Origin: Tetrastigma voinierianum
Taxonomy: Eukaryota; Streptophyta; Magnoliopsida; Vitales; Vitaceae
Length of the DNA: 64,000 nucleotides
Direction of reading: 5' to 3'
Assembly: GCA_016808115.1 (NCBI GenBank)
Contig: JAEQBH010000885.1
Coordinates: forward strand, 310,001 to 374,000
The position numbers and the translations under genes were made by a program. The notes beneath the pieces were generated by a model. That model made no database searches, was not told the DNA's origin, and saw nothing but the letters and a program-made list of their open reading frames with translations. This document shows positions 9,853 through 21,541 of this stretch, one piece after another; position 1 is the first letter of the stretch, and each line of letters starts with the position of its first letter.

Positions 9853-12468
9853 TGATGATTCAAAACTCATTAGATTTTTAATCCTTTTTTCTCGAAGCTA
9901 TAATGAGAATTAATGATGAATTGTTCATAGGAACCGATAATTGGACTCAAATCTAATTACAGAAAATATACAGAAAAATCAAATTTAGCAAAAATCATAA
10001 GAACATCAAGAAGAGAATTGAAGTCAAACTGGAATTTAAGTTACGCACAGAAGGCATTCACGACTTCAAGTCACATCAACAAATTTGGCTTTGAAGAAGA
10101 AACTGGCACGAACAAGTGTCGTGACTCAAGAAAGAAGTCGAGACAAAGAACGACTTGGTCGAGATTAAAGAAGCACAAATGAAGAGTCTATGTCATGAAT
10201 ATCATTAAGCAAAGTCGACACCAAAAGGAGATAAAATGATATCGCAATACCACCATGAGGTTGGCGCATATGATCCGCTTCTACAGCCACAAGAACAACC
10301 TGCGAAGTAAAAGAAGTCAGAATCTAATTTTGAAAGAAAGGACTATGTCGCGACCTCGACAAAGAATGAAGAAATCACACCAAGGTCGCAATAACCCAAA
10401 TCGGACGATCGCAAATTAATGAAAAAGGCATGATGTCATGACACCACTCGAAGTCGCGACAGTAATCGGCGTTTAGCAAAGAGACATGGTGGTCGTGGAT
10501 AATCGGTCAAAAGTCGCAAAAGATTTTGTGAAGTGATCAACATGCAGGTTGGGTTACGCCAGGCAGATACGCATATCAACATCGATCGTGGCGACGTCGC
10601 GGTCATTCAAAGGGTCGGCACGCTAAGGCGAAAGAAGGTCGCGATATCATTTAGCCGTCGCGATGATTCGTGATCTGGCAGAAAGAAGGGAAGTCACGAT
10701 CAGATAAAAGCTTCGCGATGTATCAATTTAAAAATAAGTCGCGACAAGAGAATTGAAGTCGCGAAGATCAACCAGCTCATAGTTTTAACAAATAAGTCGC
10801 GACGCATGATTGAAGTCGCGACGTGATGATCAAGTCGCATCAAAACAAAATTTCATAAGCAAACATTGAAGTCGCGACGTTGTAAGAAAGTACGCGACTC
10901 AAAACAACTCACATGCGTATAAGAGAAGTCGGACAAGAAAAAGAGGTCGCTTACATCAGTCAAGGTCGCGACATACAAATGGAGTCGCATACGAACAAAA
11001 CAAATGGGCCAAATATTTTGAAACCCACAAGGAAGTGCATCGGTTAGCCCAACTCGTAACCCTATAGTCACAAATACATGATGGAAAGCAAAGCCAAGTG
11101 CCTTAACGAGTTTAGGTAGTCGAAGGCTCGTAGTATTTTAATTTTCATTTCTTTTCTTTGTTTTGTCGTTATTTTAGATTAGATTAGAGTAGATTGTTAT
11201 TTTTATCGGAATTCTTGGGACCGATGTTAGTTTCGCTAGTTGAATGTAATGCGTAATGTTATTTTCTTCAAATTAACGCTGGGTTCGCTTCAAGTCCAAA
11301 CACAAATTTTGGAATTCAACTTCCAATGGATGCATAAAAGAGTTCTTTTGATCAGTGAGCATCGTTAGCGTAATGGAAGTAATTTAGAAACCCAAATGCT
11401 TACTGAATTTACCCGTTGTTAGAATTTATCTTTCCAGAGAAACTTATCAGAGTCTACCGAACTTCCACCTTGAATCGCTTGGGTCGTTTTGTTTATTTTT
11501 TATCTCGATCCAAAATATCGTGTCCTATACCCGTAATAGATCGCTCCATGCCCGATTCTGAGGCCCTCCGAGTGACAGCAGGCTGCATTCCCGAGAGTAT
11601 TGAACAATTTCTCAAGGGTATGCAAACCAATATCGGGATCTAATGGGTTTCAGGAATTTAATCGATAAATATTCTTCTCTACTTGAAACTCGAGGAATGA
11701 GTTGAATGACTTATCAATTAAAATGAGCAGAGAGTTCGCCGATTCGAACAAGAAGTTCAATCCCGCACAAGAAGGGATCTAAATCAAGGAAAGAAATGAA
11801 CTGCCCAATTTTGAGGATGAGAAACTGGCGATAGTGTAAACCCATGCTTACCTATGTCTTAGAGCTATGTTTGTACCATGTTCCGGTATGAAGTATTGAA
11901 AAAGAAAAATACCTGCAATAAGGCAACTCGTAGATGAAGTAGTTATCTAATCCTCAGTTTCGAAAGAAACAGGAAGATTAGATGATGAAATGTGTCGTTA
12001 TGAGAAATCCACATGGCATTACCATCTTCCTTGACGATCTAAATTCAGTTCATGAAGCAAAGTTCGTAGTTGTCTCAGGAATTGATGTTTCACAATAGCT
12101 GTATTTTCAATGCATCCCTTTAAAAAGCTAATCAGACTGTACTATTTCTTTAATTTTTTTTCTTAGTTTAAGAATTATTTCATTTGTTCTTAGTTTACAT
12201 ATTCTTATTCTTTTATTATTTTAAAGGTCATGATAGGAATTTATCAATTGCCTATCATAGTTCAAATAGTATAGAGCTTGAGAATGTAGGTAGTTGATTG
12301 AGAATTCTTGAGATCTCTGTGGATCAATATCCGGACTTAAATCCACTTTATTAGTTTGTTCGACCTGCACTTGCGTAATCATGGATCAAAACCGTAAAAG
12401 AAATTCACTACTCTTAAGGAAACCGTTTTTAATCGCAAATTGCAAAGAAATATAACAAACAAGTTTCA
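9853..12468 (+). repeat. Athila-family LTR shared by elements A and B
   Basis: The start is the TGATGATT..AACTCATTAG block, which matches LTR 21,542-24,040. The end is placed at the CA before TGGCATGGGT, the word that also follows the second LTR. It is about 2.6 kb long. The first third carries the GTCGCGAC array. The middle has AT-rich text and a T-rich stretch near 11,145-11,210 that could hold the transcription start. No TATA box can be fixed confidently. It is the 3' LTR of A and, by position, the 5' LTR of B. Confidence 0.65.
10130..10972. repeat. GTCGCGAC palindrome array in LTR of A/B
   Basis: Exact copies at 10,347, 10,453, 10,738, 10,796, 10,815, 10,871 and 10,965. Many near copies lie between them (GTCGCGAT, GTCGCGAA, GTCGCGGT, GTCGCATC, GTCACGAT), commonly preceded by AA or AG as in AAGTCGCGAC. 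Distances between exact copies run from 19 to about 285 bases, so this is not a simple tandem repeat. Confidence 0.85.
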
Positions 12469-12487
12469 TGGCATGGGTTGGTCGGGA
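12469..12487 (+). promoter_or_regulatory. possible degenerate primer-binding site (element B)
   Basis: TGGCATGGGTTGGTCGGGA sits directly after the LTR end. It resembles the Athila tRNA-Asp site TGGCGCCGTTGCCGGGGA, seen nearly perfect in element C at 50,235, but several bases differ. The position is right and the sequence is only moderately convincing. Confidence 0.45.
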
Positions 12488-12594
12488 TTAGACAATAGTC
12501 CTTGGGTAATAACGTTATAAATTTGTGTTTATGTTTTGATCCATCACTCACACTTACATAGTGGGAGAATTAGACAATCGAACAATAGGCGAGA

Positions 12595-13444
12595 GATATG
12601 ATAGAAGACTTAGCAAAATGCAATATGAAAGTTCCATCTGAGTTTTCAAGAGGAAGTAGCAGAGGAAAAGGGCCGTGAGCTACAAGATGACAGCCATGGA
12701 GGCAAAGTTGATGCCATAATGCATAGGATGGACAAACAAGAGAGAAAGATGCACAAATTTCATGAAATAGGAGCAAGGGAAAGAGAACAGAGAAGGCGCC
12801 ACGTACAAAAAGAAGAAGATTCTAGGAAGCCGAGGAGGTTAAGTACGGGAACGAGCAAAGCATTATTTCAAGCCAAATCCTAACTCCGCCACACACTAAT
12901 CCAAAGATCGAGGAACCACAGAATTTCTCATATGGTGGAGGTGGCAACACACTGCACCGGGCGGTAGGACAATATCCTCAACAAGGGACACGCTGAACAC
13001 CGTTGTCTCCAAAGAAGAAAGATCAAGGAGGTGAGGGCAGAAATGAATATCAGGGTCAGTGGAGAACCTAACCATTTGAAGAACAAATGTTGCAGTTCAT
13101 AGGGGATAATAAGAGGCTATTACAATTCCATGAATTAAACTATCCGACTTGAAGCTTAAGTCCGGGAGCACTACATGTTTCAGAAAAATGCTAGTGCCTC
13201 ACTGAAAAATTTAGAGACATAAGTAGGGCAACTGACCATGAATATGCCAAATCAGAGCAAGGGTACATTCCCTAGTGACACACAGAAGAACCCAAAAGAT
13301 TGCATGGCAATTCGCAGCTGGAAGGATTTGATAACAAATAAAAAAGACAAAAGAAAGAAGGATTTGAGGCAAGAAAGAAGAGATTTGAAAAGAAACATAG
13401 AAGAACAGCCGATTGAAATGTACCGTGAAGGAAGTAATGACTAA
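12595..13444 (+). pseudogene. gag: gag remnant lacking the core (element B)
   Basis: Begins at the block homologous to position about 700 of A, so the N-terminal gag and the RCPMHG core are missing. The C-terminal end is open over 13,238-13,444 and contains KGTFPSDTQKNPKDCMAI followed by a degraded LRSGK-like motif and a basic stretch. The P-S-D-T..N-P-K..A-I..R-S-G-K pattern marks the junction of gag and protease in Athila-type elements. Two or more frameshifts are present. Confidence 0.7.
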
Positions 13445-13522
13445 AAAAGCGAAGGAAGGAGTACTAAATGATACACCAGTAGTGATTCATTCCCCAAAGA
13501 CTTCAGAAGTCAAGAAGAGAAG

Positions 13523-14180
13523 AACAGTTTTCTAAATTCTTGGATATTTTCAAGAAAATAGAAATAAATATCCCATTTGTAGAGGTGATCAGCCAAATGC
13601 CTCTTTATGAAAAATTAATGAAGGAAATACTGAGCAAGAAAAGAATGATAGCTGAGGAGGGTATAGTTAACTTGACTGCTACTTGCGCATTATCCAAAGG
13701 TGGGTTCCCAACAAAGATGAAAGACACCGGGTAGTTACCATTCCCTTTACCCATGTGGGAAATATGAATCAAAAAGCTTTATGTGATTCGGGCGAGTATA
13801 ATTTGATGCCTCTATCGCAGTGCAGAGGATCAAGTTTGCGGGAACTTACCCCAATAGCAATCATTACTGCGTATGGTCGATAGATCAATGGCAATAAACC
13901 GTGAGGGCATTCTCGTGGTGGCTACTTATCGCCAAGGTCAGGGAAATTCATTTTCCAGTGGATTTTGTTATCATGCATGGAGGAAGATAACGTTCCTTTG
14001 TTGCCGGGAAGGCCTTTCTTAGCAAATGGAGTCGCTTGATTGGCGCATAGTAAAGGTGAACTCGATACTTAGAGTTGGGATGAAGCAAAGGTATTTTAAT
14101 ATTAATAGGAGCCCGAACATCCTAATGTGTAGGCACAGCCAGGCTGGTCAGAAGAAACAATAGCTTTCAATGATGAATTG
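13523..14180 (+). pseudogene. aspartic protease (element B)
   Basis: INIPFVEVISQMPLYEKLMK (about 13,561-13,620) leads into the protease domain, followed by EEGIVNLTATC. After a frameshift near 13,690 comes VGNMNQKALCDSGEYNLMPL, with the catalytic Asp-Ser-Gly at 13,785-13,793 intact. Then LRELTPIAI and, across further shifts, PLLPGRPFLA near 13,997. It would process the polyprotein if the frame were continuous. A has lost the active-site codons, so this is the better preserved copy. Confidence 0.8.
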
Positions 14181-14439
14181 AATTCGATTGAAATTATCTG
14201 ACAATCTATCAATGAAATTGATGAATTTTCGTGACCTTGAGAGCTTTAATTAGACGTTTCGTCAAATTTGTTTAACAAGGAAATGGGTTTCAGTATAAAT
14301 GAAAACATTCAAGAGGAAATAAGTAGCCGTAAAATGCGTACCGTGAGCAGTGAAACTAGTGCGTAAGGGCTAACATTGAAAGAATTCGCCCAGCTTATTT
14401 AAAATATGAGTTTTTAGAACCGTAAAGAGAAACTAAAGT

Positions 14440-15500
14440 ATCATATCACCGCATTGATCGGGGCTAAAGAACAAGTTGCCGGTGATTTTAAGAAAATATG
14501 GGCGAAGCGATTGCTCGTCAATCAAGATCCGAAGGGTATTAGTCCTCCATTTGTATGCACAAATAGTTGGCCGGAAGATAATGCAAAACTTATGTTGAGT
14601 ATTAAAGAAGGTCGAACCTACCATGAAAGCAAAGTTGTCAAAAGAAGTTCTCAAATGGTTAAATGTGTTTTATATATGCTATATCAGATAGTTCTTGGGT
14701 AAGCTCCAAGACATGGTTCCTAATAAAGGTGGATTCACCGAATCGTGAATGAAAAAGAATGAACTCGAATTCTACAAGAACCGCAGGGATGTGATGGAGG
14801 ATGTATTGACTACTTAAAATTGGAACATCGCAACTTAAAGGATCATTTTTCCCCGCCTTCATTGATCGACTGATAGGTCAAGGGACACCTCATTTTTGTT
14901 TTCGATGGATAATTGATATAACCAAATTGCTATTGCACCTAAAGATCAGGAGAAAACCACTTTTACATGCCCATTTGGTACTTTGCTTTTAGAGAATGCC
15001 ATTCGTTTGTGTAATGCCCTAGTACCTTCCAAAGATGCATGATGTCTATATTTTCGATCGCAGCGTAAGGTTGGTGGAGATCTTCATGGATGATTTTACA
15101 AGGTATGGATCCGCTAACAATGCCTCGCATAACCTGGGACAAGATTTCAAAGGTGCAAAGACAAAAACTGCTCAATTGGGAAAAATACCATTTTATGGTT
15201 ACGTATGAATCTGTCTCGGGGCATATGATTTCGCACAGGTCAAGAGACCAGTAAAGTTTCAATTATAAGAAACCTAATGCCACCCATCAGCCAAAGGAAT
15301 AAGAAGTTTAGGACATGCTAGATTTTATAGAAGATTTATCGAGATTTCTCAAAATTGTTAGACCACTATGCGCATTGGCCGGAAAAAGATATTAAGTTCT
15401 TGATGAATCTGCCACAAAGCATTTGAAGAAATCAATCCAGACTAGTTGAAGCTCCCATCATATAAAACTGCATTGGAACAGAATTTAAAATCATGTGATG
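14440..15500 (+). pseudogene. reverse transcriptase (element B)
   Basis: Blocks in order: KGISPPFVC near 14,533, KLMLSIKE (14,586), QMVKCVLYM read across a shift (equivalent to EVLKWLN..), YQIVLG, then MVPNKGGF near 14,714, HFSPPSLID-like text (about 14,845-14,870), FDG..YNQIAIAP (14,902-14,940), FTCPFGT near 14,965, the active-site block IFMDDFT near 15,083 with both aspartates, KNCSIGKNTILWL in a shifted frame, and GIRSLGHARFYRRF near 15,297. Several one-base shifts break the frame. Confidence 0.85.
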
Positions 15501-15860
15501 CCGTGATTTTGCATTGAGCCGATTGGACAAAAAAGATGAAAAAGTGTTCAAGGCCATCTACTATGCTAGCAAAACCTTTAACGAAGCACAAGAAAATTAC
15601 TCTACTACTAAAAAGGAGATGCTATCAATAGTGTTTGCATGTGAAAAATTTAGGCCATACATTTTGGGGTCCCATGTTGTTATACATACTGATCATGCAG
15701 AATTAAATATCTAATGGCAAAGAAAGAAGCAAAGCCAAGATTGATCAGGTACTATTATTGCGTGAATTTGATTTAGAAGTAAAGACAGAAGTGGTAGTGA
15801 CAATGTGATAGCTGATCACTTGTCAAGAGTAGAGAAAACCACTATACAAGAAGAAGGAAG
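15501..15860 (+). pseudogene. RNase H (element B)
   Basis: Open over 15,514-15,714: MSRLDKKDEKVFKAIYYASK, then TFNEAQENYSTTKKEMLSIV, ACEKFRPYILGSHVVIHTDH. A one-base loss then breaks the frame at AELNI, where A reads AAIKYL. The remaining part (AKPRLI.., NVIADHLSRVE) continues in another frame to about 15,835. This first half is better preserved than in A, so the two copies complement each other for recognition. Confidence 0.85.
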
Positions 15861-17185
15861 AGGAATAGCAGTACTTTCCAAATGAGCAAAGCTTATTTCA
15901 CCGCCACTCCCAATCACCCCGTATGTCGGAGACAGAATTTTTTTAGCTCGTGGGAATTATGCCACCAGAATTCAGCTACCAACAGAGAAAAAACCTAAGG
16001 ACTGATGAAAGGTGTACTACATCCGATGACCATTATTGTTTAAAAGAGGAGCTAATCTCGATTATAAGGAGATGCAGACTTAAGGTGAGCAAAGCAAGAT
16101 TTTAAAAGAAGTCATGCATCACCTTACGGAGGACACTTTGCAGGAGATAAAATGAAATTTACAAATTCTCTAGTCGATTCTACTTGCTTACAATTTTAAG
16201 GATTGTTTTGAATGGGTAAAGAAGTGACCACTGGAAGAATGGGAAACATCAAAGAAAAGGCATGAAATGCCCCCGCAAGGTATCCCGGTGGTGCGCTTGT
16301 TCGATAATGGGGAATGGATTTTACGGGGCTTCTTTCCGCCATTTAAGTCATATACATACTCTAGCCAGGATTATGTATCAAAATGGGTAGGAAGCAAGAA
16401 GATGTCCAAAGAATGATGCCAATATTAAATAGTTTTTACAAAGAAATATTCTCAGGTTTGGGGATTAATCTTAACTATAATTACGATGAGGAAGCCATTT
16501 TGCAAATAAGGTGTTCGACAAACCCATGAGCGCATATGGTATCAAACACATTATGAGCTTGGCTTATCATCCTCAAACAAATGGGCAAGCTGAAATTTCC
16601 AATCAGGGAAATAAAGAAAATTCTGGAAAAGACTGTAAGTTCTAGCAGAAAGATTATTTTAAGCTTCGATGACGCACTAAGGGCATACAGGATCGCTTAA
16701 AACTCCCATCGGGAATGTCCCCATACAGACTTGCCTTTGGAAAACCTTGTCACCTACCGAGCCAGAACACAAAGCCATGGGCCATCGGGAAGCTAATTTG
16801 ATTTTAAAGTCGCTAAGGAAGATAGGCTACCCACCAAATGAATCGAAGAGCCGAGGAACGGGGTTTCATGATAGTGCCAGACCTACAAGGATAAAAACAA
16901 AAAAATGGCATGATCAATCTAATTTTGAGGAGGGAATTCAAGGTAGGGAGATCAGGTCTTGTTATTCAACTCCGCATTAAGACTCTTCCCAGAAAGCCGA
17001 AATCCAAATGGAGGGACTATTTGGCGTGGTATCAAGTTACTACAATTTGGGGCAAAGATAATTTAGAACTAGCAATCATGAGGAGTTCAAGGTTAATGGT
17101 CAGAGATTAAAGCATTATCTTGGAAAAAGGCAATTAGAAGATAAACCCTTAGTTCTGAATGAAGAAAATTGAAGAAACAGAACAA
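15861..17185 (+). pseudogene. integrase (element B)
   Basis: Collinear with A at 3,966-5,225. Blocks: a degraded zinc region (16,080-16,280), GMDFTGLLSAI-like text near 16,312 (first Asp), a frameshifted LTIITMRKPFCK remnant near 16,470-16,500 where the second Asp block is corrupted, then AYHPQTNGQAEIS near 16,565, keeping the catalytic Glu. Near 16,735 is the FGKPCHLP-like block, and FPRKPKSKWRD near 16,985 marks the C-terminal domain. Not continuous. Confidence 0.8.
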
Positions 17186-17964
17186 TGGCAAAGAGAAAAG
17201 TCCAAATTAAAGACTAAAATGGAGTGCCTGCGGGAAGGCAATCCACACCAGTTTGTTTTAAATTTTTCTTGTTTCATGTTACAGTTTCAGTGTTTAAATT
17301 TTTTACTAGATTCTTGTAATTGTATTCATTAGTGATTGAATAATAGTTAAATAATGTCTAATTTTACAAGACAATGAAGATTGTGCAAAAAAAGGAGAAA
17401 GTATCAATCAAACTCTTCAATCAAAGATAAGAGACCAAAGGGCAGCTTCTTCTTTCTTCTTGATTTGAATTTTTTAAATTTGTTTTTATATAGCATGATT
17501 GGAAGTTTGGGGAATTTTATCTGTTTTCGATGCTTAATTGTTGAATGTGATGCATAAATTTGAAGTTGCTTAATTTTTGCATGATATATGAGTTGAATTG
17601 TAGTTGTTTTGAATGGAAGTGAATACATTGAAATTGCTGTGAAATTGAGTGTTTATGTTTTGGGTCACAATATTAATCCAAAAATTGCAACCAAGAATGC
17701 TGGATATGAAAAATAAGAAATAAAGGAGGGAAAGAACATTTTTATGTTGCAAAACAATTTTCCCTATCGTGACCTAAATTTTTAGATCACGACATGAAAT
17801 TTTGAAGTTGCGACCTAAAATTGTCCAAAAGTCAATAAAAGTGAATTTTAAACCCTCTAATTTTGGGCGTCCAGCAGTTAAACCCTCTAATTTTAAATAA
17901 AAGTCATTGACAATCATTGATTTAGTGACCCAATATTTAATGCCTTGACTCCCAAAGCGCTGTC
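17186..17964 (+). other. spacer between integrase and third ORF (element B)
   Basis: AT-rich, no gene seen. T-rich near 17,250-17,340. A short cluster of decayed palindrome words (ATCGTGACC, ATCACGACA, TTGCGACC) lies at 17,766-17,814, in the position of the intact GTCGCGAC cluster in A. The two AAACCCTCTAATTTT blocks at 17,852 and 17,881 form a short direct repeat of period 29. Confidence 0.55.
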
Positions 17965-18860
17965 ATGACATTAAACCCAAATAATTTATATTCAAATTTA
18001 AATTTCAATGAAACTCATAGCTTCAAACCTAACCTTTCTAGTTCCACATCCATTTTTGGAATTTTGAAACCTAGAATCAGTGAAGTTCAGCAATTCCTCA
18101 AACCGTCAATCATGGCAGCAAACCAAGATGAGTTTCAACACCAACAAATTGATCACTAAATTACAGACAATGTTGAGGCAAGAGAAGAAGTTCACTGAAA
18201 TCAACCTCATGAAGAAGTAACATGAAAGTAAATCCAGATGTAGGAGGAGAGCAACCCGATTGTAGAATAACAGATAGAGAACAAGGACTTCATTTTGGCT
18301 GCTAGTCAAGTGGGAATTATGGAACAAGGTGATGTTTGATAAAGAATTTGTTTGATAAAGAGGTTTTGCAATTGATTTCACTTTCTCAAGTAATAAAAAA
18401 GAGAGGTTGGGAGTTCTTTTATAACACAAAGCACTCAGGTTTTCAGCTTCATAAGGGAATTTAAGTAAACATGGTAGGAATGAAGGATGACTCGTCAGAG
18501 AGGTGTTTGTGTCTTTCGACGATAGAAGATAAATGAAGTGTTTAAACCGAGAGATTACAAGCATGGGCTCTAAATACAAGAAACCGCGGAGAGCCCAAAT
18601 CTATAAAAAATAGGAACCTGCTGGACCGAGAGAAGGAAAGGGAAGTATCAAGAAGAACTTCATCATGCCATCAAAAGGAGCTCACGTAAGAGGCAAAGGT
18701 TTGGTTTTATTTATATACCTGTGATAAGACGATCGACACCTGGTACGCCAGAGAACAGAGTTATCCCTATAGGCGCCTTTTCAAAGGATACAAAATAACA
18801 TGGGAACAAACACTTGTGTTAATCAATCAAAGGGTACCATCATAGCAATAAAAGAGGATC
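17965..18860 (+). pseudogene. third ORF, 'putative plant transposon protein'-like (element B)
   Basis: An open leader from 17,965 runs to a stop at 18,157 (FKPNLSSSTSIFGILKPRIS, then MAANQDEFQHQQIDH). After frameshifts come FDKEVLQLISLSQVIKKRGW near 18,350 and EFFYNTKHSGFQL, then NMVGMKDDSSERCLCL (18,470-18,520). The KRGWEFFYNTK block has the same place and pattern as ERGWGKFCKH in A. Later pieces include VWFYLYTCDKTIDTWYARE near 18,700. It diverges more from A than pol does, so the ORF either evolves quickly or is under weaker constraint. Function unknown. Confidence 0.5.
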
Positions 18861-18889
18861 GATTCAAGGAAGAAGAAAGATGTCCTCGG

Positions 18890-19780
18890 GTCCTCACTCC
18901 CAACCCTTACGGGGGAGTGACAGGGAGCGAGAAGGAAGCAAAGAAGTAGCGGTGTTAGATGAAGCAGGCGGGAGCTAGATGCGAGCGATAGAAGAGAGAT
19001 GGAAGAGGTGCGGGCGACATCCTTCGGGAGCAGAAGGAGAACCTCTCGGGACAAATGACATATCCCACTTATCTCAGGAAATCTGAAAGCAGATGCAGAG
19101 GTGGGCGAAGCATCCGGGAGGCAGAGAGAAGAAATCTTGAAATAATGGAAATGCTTTAAAAAGCGATGAAAAGGAAATGGAGGAAGAGAACTTCAATGGG
19201 AAGAAATGACGAGGATGAGAGAAGAATTCGTGGAGGCTGTAGTAAGAAGGAAGGAACAAATATAGGGAAAGAAAATTGGAGAATAAGAAGAAGAAAGAAC
19301 CTGAAGAAGAGTTGAAGAGACAAGAAGAGAAAATGATGAAACGAGAATGTCTGGAACTTGTGCATACGAAGCTTTCTACAATGTCAGTTCAAAGAGATGT
19401 TGAATTGCTAGAATATCATGAAGGAAAGAGAAGAAATAAACTAGCATGCTAAGAAAGATTGATGGGTTCAAACACATATATAAGGAATTGTTCAAGAGTT
19501 TGAGAAGATAATGAAAGAAAGATCCTTGGTGGGGAAGATGATGAGTATAGAAGGAAAACATGGATTTGGAAAGTATGGACTTAATCAGCAAGAATTTATC
19601 AAAAGCTTCTTGAATGTATCTGAAGTGGAAGAGCAGTCAATCAGTGGGGAGAGAAGCGAGGCAGTAACATTCGATACGATGCAAATAAGTAATAGAGAAG
19701 AACCTGCAAGAGACGAAAGGAATTTCTCCGGCTTTAAGAAAAACCTTAAAAAGTGAAATCAAAATTCCCAAAGTTTGACC
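18890..19780 (+). pseudogene. coiled-coil ORF remnant (element B)
   Basis: Glu/Lys/Arg-rich sequence over several frames, collinear with the intact 157-residue ORF of A. The last open piece (19,511-19,753) is acidic and polar, with no domain recognised. Numerous A-rich GAAGA words make the frame ambiguous. The T/F-rich minus-strand open stretches over the same DNA are antisense by-products. Confidence 0.45.
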
Positions 19781-19789
19781 CCAGTGAAG

Positions 19790-21526
19790 CCGAGTTTGAT
19801 GTAGACCACTCGAACATAATTTTAAAAAGAACTCTGAAAGAAAGGGAAATTGAAGGGTTTAGCATGTATACATATATACATTCCCAAAAATTTTATTGAA
19901 ATTAGGTTTAGTTCATCCTAATTGTCTCTTGTTTGATTGATTTCTCCATTCATAAAATCAGATCTTTTAAACATTAGAGGGTTTCTCATATTGAATGAAA
20001 TTGGATTGTGGATAAATAGATGTTACTTGATTGATGTTCATGATCTCTGAATTTTGTTTCTGTGTCATTTTATTTTATGTTTAGGAATCAAATAAATAAT
20101 TTTGTTCTTTCTCAAGAACAGAAATTTGGAAAGAATCAGGGCATAAATAATGAAAACTGGAAATTAGGAGTATTGACTGTTTTGTTTAAATTCGATTTAG
20201 TTGCAAATGGAAGAGTGGTTATTCTTTGATGGAACAAAATACGGATTAAAATAATGTAAGTAAGCGATAAATAAATACAAGTCTTGAAGAAATAATACAC
20301 TTAGGTCAAAACAAACTTATGAAACTTTGTGAATTGAACATCTTATAGGAGATTCAAGATTTAGAGTCCGTAGTCCACAGAACTTGTTTGATTATTGATT
20401 GGCGAAATCCACAAGTGAATCTGATGACGAAATGATAGAGGCCATTCTTGCAGCAGGCTTTCTAAACCTACCCTCGAAATATGCTTAAAGCATATTCTCT
20501 AGTTCACCCAGAGTTGAGCGAATAAACCTTATTTCTTGATAAGCGGCAATTGAAAACCGAAATTCCCTTCCTTGCAATAAGCTTTTCAAAGAGCCCAAAT
20601 TATCCAGTTTCCAGTTGAGAAAAGTTTATTAAAAAAAAAAAAAAAAAAATTTAATTTTATTGATAAGAGGAGTGAAGAAGTAAAGCAGTTAGTGAAATAA
20701 GAATAAGTTTTGTCTTGAAACCTATTTCCGCGAACAATTAAAGCTACGTAGGGGTGTTTAACACCTAGCACTCTAATGCCAGTGGTATGGGAGTTGCTAG
20801 CCCAAAGTTCTCTAAGGAGTAATAGAAAGCCTAAGAAAGACAAAACATTTGCACTATTCCAATTCTTAGAAAATAAAGCAAAAGAGTTCGAAACGAAAGA
20901 ATGCTGAATTAAGTACATATGGAAATTGGAATTCCATAAAAGGAATTCAAAAAGATGAATCAGGCTAAAATTGAGGAGAATCACAAAAGAACAAAGAAGA
21001 AAAAGGGTGAAAGTTGGAGGCAACAATGTAGAGACAAAATGGAAACTGGGTGATTTACAACTTAAATTTTCGGTATCTTGATTACCTAAGCCCGACATTA
21101 CAAGCTTTGCTGAAGACCTCATTGATTTTGAGTTGGATTTACCTACATTAGTGAAGATCAATATGAAGAACAAGCATATGGGACTTTGACAAGCAGTCTA
21201 GAAAACCCCCGAGAGAAAGGTGGCTAAATTCAACATGAAGATGAGAAAGGATTATTGTACGCACACACACACGAAACGAGACTTGTTAAATAAAGCTGTT
21301 TAAATGTAGTTTATCGAAATTTTGTGATAAAATGTCTATACCCTTGTTCTTGCATGGAGGCCAAATTTAAAATAATATTTAATTGTCTCTTAATTCAGAG
21401 ATAGGAAGGTCATTTCAAGAAAAACTGTAGTATCATCGAAGAAAAATGTCATAAGAATTTTTCTAAGCTTATTTGTTTGAGGACAAACAATTCTTTCTCT
21501 TCTTTGGCAGGGACAAGTAAAATTTT
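19790..21526 (+). other. 3' non-coding region of element B
   Basis: Collinear with 7,860-9,834 of A. Contains an A-run of about 19 at 20,631-20,649 and a short CACACACACAC run near 21,263 (A has a similar run near 9,571). No gene supported. The 195-codon minus-strand open stretch here has no recognisable content and includes translated poly-T. Confidence 0.6.
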
Positions 21527-21541
21527 AAGTTTGAGGGAATT
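21527..21541 (+). promoter_or_regulatory. polypurine tract (element B)
   Basis: AAGTTTGAGGGAATT immediately precedes the LTR start TGATGAGTAAAACTCATTAG. It matches the A-copy site at 9,835. Confidence 0.75.

Larger units (their letters stand above)
1..12468 (+). mobile_element. Athila-type Ty3/gypsy element A (5' end outside window)
   Basis: Decayed LTR retrotransposon with gag, protease, RT, RNase H and integrase in Ty3/gypsy order, followed by a spacer, a third ORF, a coiled-coil ORF, a long non-coding stretch, a purine tract and an LTR. Athila-type assignment rests on the gag core with RCPMHG, the RT/RNase H sequence with TDHAAIKYL and ADHLSR, and the extra ORF after integrase. Element B repeats the same order about 11.7-11.9 kb downstream. 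The 5' LTR lies left of the window. Frameshifts and stops are so dense that it cannot be autonomous. Confidence 0.85.

Noticed and set aside
10130..10972. GTCGCGAC array considered as a CRISPR array
   Set aside because: The repeat is only 8 bases, spacing is irregular, there are no cas genes, and the context is a plant retrotransposon LTR.
18106..18579. 157-codon minus-strand frame
   Set aside because: Antisense of the third-ORF region of element B, where the plus strand carries the recognisable KRGWEFFYNTK block.
20586..21173. 195-codon open stretch on the minus strand
   Set aside because: Antisense to the conserved 3' non-coding region of element B. Phe/Leu/Ser-rich because it translates T-rich DNA, includes poly-T, and has no domain or counterpart in element A.
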